A stretch of DNA of 8,494 nt from Zetaproteobacteria bacterium (lineage in GTDB: Bacteria > Pseudomonadota > Zetaproteobacteria > Mariprofundales > Mariprofundaceae). How positions within the stretch are numbered: position 1 is the first letter of the stretch; every line of letters begins with the position of its first letter. The notes under the pieces were generated by a model that was not told where the DNA came from, ran no database searches, and was given only the letters and a program-made list of their open reading frames with translations. Location of the stretch: the NCBI GenBank assembly GCA_021545595.1, contig JAJRVG010000048.1, positions 1-8,494 of the forward strand. The letters are read 5' to 3'. Both the position numbers and the translations under genes were made by a program. Shown piece after piece: positions 5,644 to 8,494 of the stretch.

Positions 5644-6937
5644 AACCTGAACCGCTCGAATACATGGACTTTTTCAGAGCATCCATAGATTCAACGTTCA
5701 CACGATAGAGTAACAGTGCCCCGGCTGCAAATAGCAAAATAATAACCAGAATAGATAGCCTTGCACTTCCATACAACATACTGGCCGCTCCCATCATCAA
5801 TGGCCCCAGCACTGCAGCAAACTTGCCAAGCATATTGTAAAAGCCAAAAAACTCAGCCGACTGTTCTATCGGTATCAGCCTTGCATAAAGGGAGCGGGAG
5901 AGTGCCTGTATTCCACCCATAACCAGGCCGATAGCTGCCGCCAACAGATAAAAATCACGACTGGTCTCCATACCGGCAGCCCAGATACAGATGCCAATAT
6001 AGGCTGCAATGCAGACCATAATGCTGTTTTTGGCACTCCAGGTTTCAGCAATTCTCCCCCAGGCTAGAGCTGCCGGGAATGCAACAAACTGGGTCAGCAG
6101 AAGTGATCTGATAAGTACATCTGACCTGAACCCGAGCGAGAGACCATAATCAACGGCCATCCGGATAATGGTCCCGACACCATCAATATAGAGGAAGTAG
6201 GCTGCCAGAAAGAGAAAAACTACCCTGAGCCGACGAATATGCCGGAATGTCTCGACAAACTGTCTCCAACCGGCAGCAGCACTCTCCCCCCACATGAGAT
6301 GCTCCCCTTCACCCCTCTCATGAACAGTCAAAATCAGAGGCAGTGTGAACACGCCCCACCAGAGTGGTACAAGAAGAAAAGAGAGCCGCACAGCCTCACT
6401 TTTATCTACAAGACCAAACCATTCAGGATTTACAGTCATCACAACGCAGGCCGTAAACATCAGGCCACCACCTATATAACCCAGTGCATAACCGAGTGAT
6501 GATACCCGGTCCAGATGCTTCTCTTCGGCTACATCAACCATCAGGGCATCGTAAAAAACATTACTCCCGGCAAAGCCGATGGCACCGAAAATGTAGAGCA
6601 TCATCGCCATTAACCATGCACCCTGTGCCACAAGAAAGAGTGCGGCCGTCATCAGTATGCCCAGAATGGTAAAGGTAAGAAGCATCCGTTTTTTCAGGCT
6701 CCCCTGATCCGCTATCGCTCCTAGAACCGGTGCCATAACAGCAACAAGCAGGCCGGCTACTGCATTGGCAACACCAAGCCAGAAGGTGCTCTCATTAACA
6801 CTCAACTCTGAAGCCCAGAACTGCTTAAAAAAGATGGGGAAAAAACCAGCCATGACCGTGGTTGAGTAGGCTGAATTGGCCCAGTCATACATCGCCCAGC
6901 CATAGACAGATTTTCTGTCAGAATATTTCATCTGCAT
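5642..6937 (-). CDS. UMF1-family (Atg22-like) MFS transporter
   Basis: This is a 431-residue integral membrane protein with about twelve hydrophobic segments, the usual length for a major facilitator. The motif Tyr-Asp-Trp-Ala-Asn-Ser-Ala-Tyr at 17-24 in the first helix is the hallmark of the UMF1 / Atg22-like family. The loop between helices 2 and 3 carries Gly-Ala-Ile-Ala-Asp-Gln-Gly-Ser-Leu-Lys-Lys-Arg (73-84), a variant of MFS motif A. Yeast Atg22 exports amino acids from the vacuole. Substrates of bacterial members are mostly unknown, so none is assigned. Two ATGs (6937 and 6931) are possible and neither has a clear ribosome site, so the first is chosen by default. The gene is tightly coupled to lemA downstream. 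Upstream lies a 128-base gap with strong predicted RNA structure. Confidence 0.9.
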   Translation of the reverse strand: MQMKYSDRKSVYGWAMYDWANSAYSTTVMAGFFPIFFKQFWASELSVNESTFWLGVANAVAGLLVAVMAPVLGAIADQGSLKKRMLLTFTILGILMTAALFLVAQGAWLMAMMLYIFGAIGFAGSNVFYDALMVDVAEEKHLDRVSSLGYALGYIGGGLMFTACVVMTVNPEWFGLVDKSEAVRLSFLLVPLWWGVFTLPLILTVHERGEGEHLMWGESAAAGWRQFVETFRHIRRLRVVFLFLAAYFLYIDGVGTIIRMAVDYGLSLGFRSDVLIRSLLLTQFVAFPAALAWGRIAETWSAKNSIMVCIAAYIGICIWAAGMETSRDFYLLAAAIGLVMGGIQALSRSLYARLIPIEQSAEFFGFYNMLGKFAAVLGPLMMGAASMLYGSARLSILVIILLFAAGALLLYRVNVESMDALKKSMYSSGSG

Positions 6938-7065
6938 AAGTTAGAGGATAACAGATCTGATTTCGAGAGGGTGGATTTCAGCAACACCGCCCTGGGGTGA
7001 AGGGGCATTGATAACCCTTGGAAATCCCCGACGGGGGAGCCCCGAATCATGCTCCGAGGCCGTAC
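6938..7065 (-). other. Structured intergenic leader between the MBL-fold gene and the UMF1 transporter
   Basis: Read in the direction of both flanking genes, the RNA offers three nested elements. A GC hairpin TCCCC-CGTC-GGGGA (7038-7025) is followed by TTT. A closing stem GGATTTC (7027-7021) with GAAATCC (6979-6973) extends by two G-C pairs past a bulged A. Inside that stem are two adjacent hairpins, AAGGG/CCCTT (7019-7015 with 7004-7000, 10-base loop) and CACC/GGTG (6999-6996 with 6988-6985, 7-base loop). The first hairpin and the closing stem share bases 7025-7029 and cannot coexist. The first hairpin could be a weak terminator of the MBL-fold gene. No known riboswitch class was recognised. 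All pairings were found by eye. Confidence 0.4.
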
Positions 7066-7956
7066 TTACAGCTCTATTTCCAACCCTTCATAGGCTAGGA
7101 AACACTCTGCATCACCGGCATGCCGGGTATTACGGGAAAGCGCTTCAGCAAACACAGCCTCAAGCGCATTGTCACTTCGGGTCGGCTCATGATGCGTACA
7201 ATAGAGTGACTTTGCCTTTGCCTCTTTCGCCATCTGAATGGAGGTATCGAAGGTTCCATGCCCCCAGCCAATCTTCTGCATGTACTCTTCCGGTGTATAT
7301 GAGGTGTCTGCAATCAGCACATCCACCCCGCTGATAGCACCCATGATTGCCCTGTTTTTCCGGGCACTGCTCTCCCTGCACCTGGCATGCTCTTCGGACT
7401 TTTCCTGCATATAGCTGTTACACAACGGTTCGTGGTCACCAGTAAAAAAGAGGGATTTTCCATTGCAGTCGATCCGGTATCCGAAGTTGACTACCGGGTG
7501 ATTCATCGTCACAGGGGTTACAACAGCATCACCAACCGTGACCTTCTCTCCCTCTTCCAGAGAGAAATATTCAATGTCAGCCTTAAGCTCAGCCTCACGA
7601 ATCGGGAAAAACTGATGCTGAAGCTGTGCACTCAGAATCTCTGAAATACCTTTTTTCGACACTGGATCAGTCGCACCATGAATTTTTACCCTGCTGCCCG
7701 GCACAAAAAGTGGGATAAAAAATGGCAGACCCTGAATATGGTCCCAGTGGGTATGTGTATTAAAAATATTGGCAACCAGAGGAAATTCTGAGAACAGCGA
7801 CTGCGATAGTGGAAAGATTCCTGTGCCCGCATCGAGAATGATCAACTCACCTGAATCTGTACGCACTTCAATGCATGTGGTGTTGCCACCATATTTAACG
7901 GTTGCTGGCCCGGGAGAAGGGATGGAGCCACGTACTCCCCAAAATTTGATCTTCAT
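7066..7956 (-). CDS. MBL-fold metallohydrolase (PhnP / cyclic phosphodiesterase-like)
   Basis: The 296-residue protein has a metallo-beta-lactamase fold with both metal sites intact. Thr-His-Thr-His-Trp-Asp-His at 67-73 supplies His68, His70, Asp72 and His73. His153 lies in Met-Asn-His-Pro, Asp174 in Phe-Thr-Gly-Asp-His-Glu, Asp217 in Ile-Ala-Asp-Thr-Ser-Tyr, and His255 in Cys-Thr-His-His-Glu-Pro. The N-terminus Phe-Trp-Gly-Val-Arg-Gly-Ser-Ile-Pro with Gly-Gly-Asn-Thr-Thr-Cys (23-28) places it in the group related to PhnP and cyclic-nucleotide phosphodiesterases, which supports a phosphodiester substrate; the actual one is unknown. A charged loop follows the Asp174 motif (about 178-202). There is no signal peptide, so it is cytoplasmic. 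It has no ribosome site. An extended -10 sequence just upstream suggests a leaderless transcript. It diverges from the sigma factor gene. It could also be a hydrolase of unrelated specificity. Confidence 0.85.
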   Translation of the reverse strand: MKIKFWGVRGSIPSPGPATVKYGGNTTCIEVRTDSGELIILDAGTGIFPLSQSLFSEFPLVANIFNTHTHWDHIQGLPFFIPLFVPGSRVKIHGATDPVSKKGISEILSAQLQHQFFPIREAELKADIEYFSLEEGEKVTVGDAVVTPVTMNHPVVNFGYRIDCNGKSLFFTGDHEPLCNSYMQEKSEEHARCRESSARKNRAIMGAISGVDVLIADTSYTPEEYMQKIGWGHGTFDTSIQMAKEAKAKSLYCTHHEPTRSDNALEAVFAEALSRNTRHAGDAECFLAYEGLEIEL

Positions 7957-7962
7957 GTGGGA

Positions 7963-7971
7963 AGCATATCA
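7963..7971 (-). promoter_or_regulatory. Candidate extended -10 element of the MBL-fold gene
   Basis: TGATATGCT on the minus strand fits TGn-TATnnT. Transcription would start about 7 bases later, at or next to the ATG (7956-7954). No Shine-Dalgarno sequence is present, so a leaderless mRNA is plausible. No good -35 is seen at 17 bases. Confidence 0.35.
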
Positions 7972-7994
7972 CACAAAAATGAAAGTTCCCGTTT

Positions 7995-8012
7995 TCAAAC
8001 AAATTGGTTTGA
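7995..8012. repeat. Inverted repeat TCAAAC-N6-GTTTGA in the divergent promoter region
   Basis: This perfect 6-base inverted repeat with an AT-rich 6-base centre lies midway between two divergent starts. It overlaps the first bases of a -35-like TTGACG (8009-8014) reading towards the sigma factor gene. The form and place fit an operator for a dimeric regulator, but no binding protein is known. Confidence 0.45.
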
Positions 8013-8014
8013 CG
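8009..8014 (+). promoter_or_regulatory. Candidate -35 element for the ECF sigma factor gene
   Basis: TTGACG matches the sigma-70 -35 consensus at five of six bases. The matching -10 is poor (CATGCT at 8031-8036, 16-base spacing), and a start there would leave almost no leader before ATG 8044. Weak call. Confidence 0.25.
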
Positions 8015-8017
8015 CTA

Positions 8018-8035
8018 CATGCAGGCATGGCATGC
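8018..8035. repeat. Three alternating CATGC / GCATG half-sites
   Basis: CATGC (8018-8022), GCATG (8025-8029) and CATGC (8031-8035) alternate in orientation. The last two form a perfect 5-1-5 palindrome. The cluster ends 8 bases before the sigma factor start codon, a position where a bound protein would block transcription or initiation. Confidence 0.45.
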
Positions 8036-8043
8036 TCTAGTTT

Positions 8044-8494
8044 ATGCACAGGGAAGCAGAAAATCCGGAACACTGGCTAACAGATCATGGCGATTATCTT
8101 TACCGATATGCCATGTCCCGGCTTCATCACGAAGAGCAGGCCAGCGACATGGTACAGGAGACACTTTTAGCAGCCTGGAAAGGTTGGGAGAAGTTTGCCG
8201 GAAAATCTTCTGTCCGCACATGGCTGGTTGGTATTCTCAAACACAAAATCATTGACCATATTCGTAAAGAGATCAGGAACAGGAAACTCTCCGAAGCTGT
8301 CGAATCAGACCCAACCTCTTCACTCTTTAATGCCGATGGCAGCTGGATAGAGGCGCCAAGAAACTGGAAAGAGAATCCACAGGAGCTATGTGAAAACGGG
8401 CAGTTTCAGCAAGCACTTCAGAGCTGCATTAACAAGCTTCCGGAAAAACAGCAGATTGTTTTCAGAATGCGTGAACTGACAGGTGAAGAGAGTG
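8044..8494 (+). CDS. ECF-type RNA polymerase sigma factor (3' end lies outside the window)
   Basis: The first 150 codons are present and open to the window edge. Residues about 12-80 form a sigma-70 region 2: Asp-x-x-Gln-Glu-Thr-Leu-Leu-Ala-Ala-Trp at 35-45 (the usual D-x-x-Q-[ED]-[TV]-[FL] core helix), then Arg-Thr-Trp-Leu-x-x-Ile-Leu-x-x-Lys-Ile-Ile-Asp at 58-71, the -10 recognition helix. A long Trp-containing linker (about 82-115) precedes region 4, which starts near 120 with Leu-Pro-Glu-Lys-Gln-Gln-Ile-Val-Phe at 132-140 and is cut before its helix-turn-helix. The linker and the Phe-Arg-Met-Arg-Glu segment resemble the sigma-70 family described as TIGR02943, recalled rather than searched. 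An in-frame TAG at 8038-8040 makes ATG 8044 the first possible start. There is no ribosome site. Such genes are often followed by an anti-sigma factor, which is out of view here. Confidence 0.9.
   Translation, partial: MHREAENPEHWLTDHGDYLYRYAMSRLHHEEQASDMVQETLLAAWKGWEKFAGKSSVRTWLVGILKHKIIDHIRKEIRNRKLSEAVESDPTSSLFNADGSWIEAPRNWKENPQELCENGQFQQALQSCINKLPEKQQIVFRMRELTGEES

Noticed and set aside
6952..6959. CAGATCTG palindrome before the transporter start
   Set aside because: An 8-base palindrome is expected by chance at this length and nothing around it supports an operator.
6973..7027. Known riboswitch (glycine or TPP type) in the transporter leader
   Set aside because: Fragments such as GGTGAAGGGGC on the plus strand recall glycine aptamers, but they are on the wrong strand for the flanking genes and the rest of the consensus is missing.
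6958..7065. tRNA or signal recognition particle RNA in the structured gap
   Set aside because: No T-loop consensus, anticodon arm or GGAAGGAAGCAG-type SRP motif on either strand.

Overview
The window looks like ordinary chromosomal housekeeping DNA of a Gram-negative proteobacterium. It carries a birA-coaX pair, a complete twin-arginine translocase (tatABC), a LemA / M48 protease pair, a SPOR-like envelope protein and an ECF sigma factor. Base composition is mid-range. The gene content would fit a gamma- or zetaproteobacterium, but the sequence alone does not settle this, and no 16S rRNA or other strong taxonomic marker is present. There is no tRNA, rRNA, CRISPR array, insertion sequence or phage gene, and no stretch longer than about 160 bases lacks a gene.

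Left block, plus strand (1-1585). The window opens inside the last codons of birA (biotin-protein ligase). Thirteen bases later comes coaX (type III pantothenate kinase), then a small membrane-anchored SPOR-like protein. The block ends in a rho-independent terminator whose stem contains the last stop codon. It joins two cofactor-supply functions (biotin loading, first step of CoA synthesis) to a probable cell-envelope protein.

Middle block, minus strand (7956 down to 1623). Read in transcription order it holds an MBL-fold metallohydrolase, a structured 128-base gap, a UMF1-family MFS transporter, lemA, a long HtpX-like M48 membrane protease with an extra C-terminal region, a 155-base gap with several inverted repeats, then tatA, tatB and tatC. 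Transporter-lemA-protease are tightly packed (gaps of 12 and 25 bases), so they very probably form one operon. tatA-tatB-tatC (gaps of 35 and 12 bases) form another, probably with its own promoter. The left and middle blocks converge at about 1575-1622.

Right edge, plus strand (8044 to end). A truncated ECF sigma factor gene diverges from the MBL-fold gene. The 87 bases between them hold three sets of inverted repeats plus promoter-like elements for both directions.

I see no clearly new multi-gene system. The best leads are: (1) the gap upstream of the UMF1 transporter, whose minus-strand RNA can fold into a closed three-way junction that competes with a preceding GC hairpin; (2) the UMF1 transporter-LemA-M48 gene set, in which the protease has a roughly 290-residue C-terminal region with TerB-like character; (3) the repeat-dense divergent promoter of the ECF sigma factor; (4) the hairpin-rich leader or promoter of tatA.
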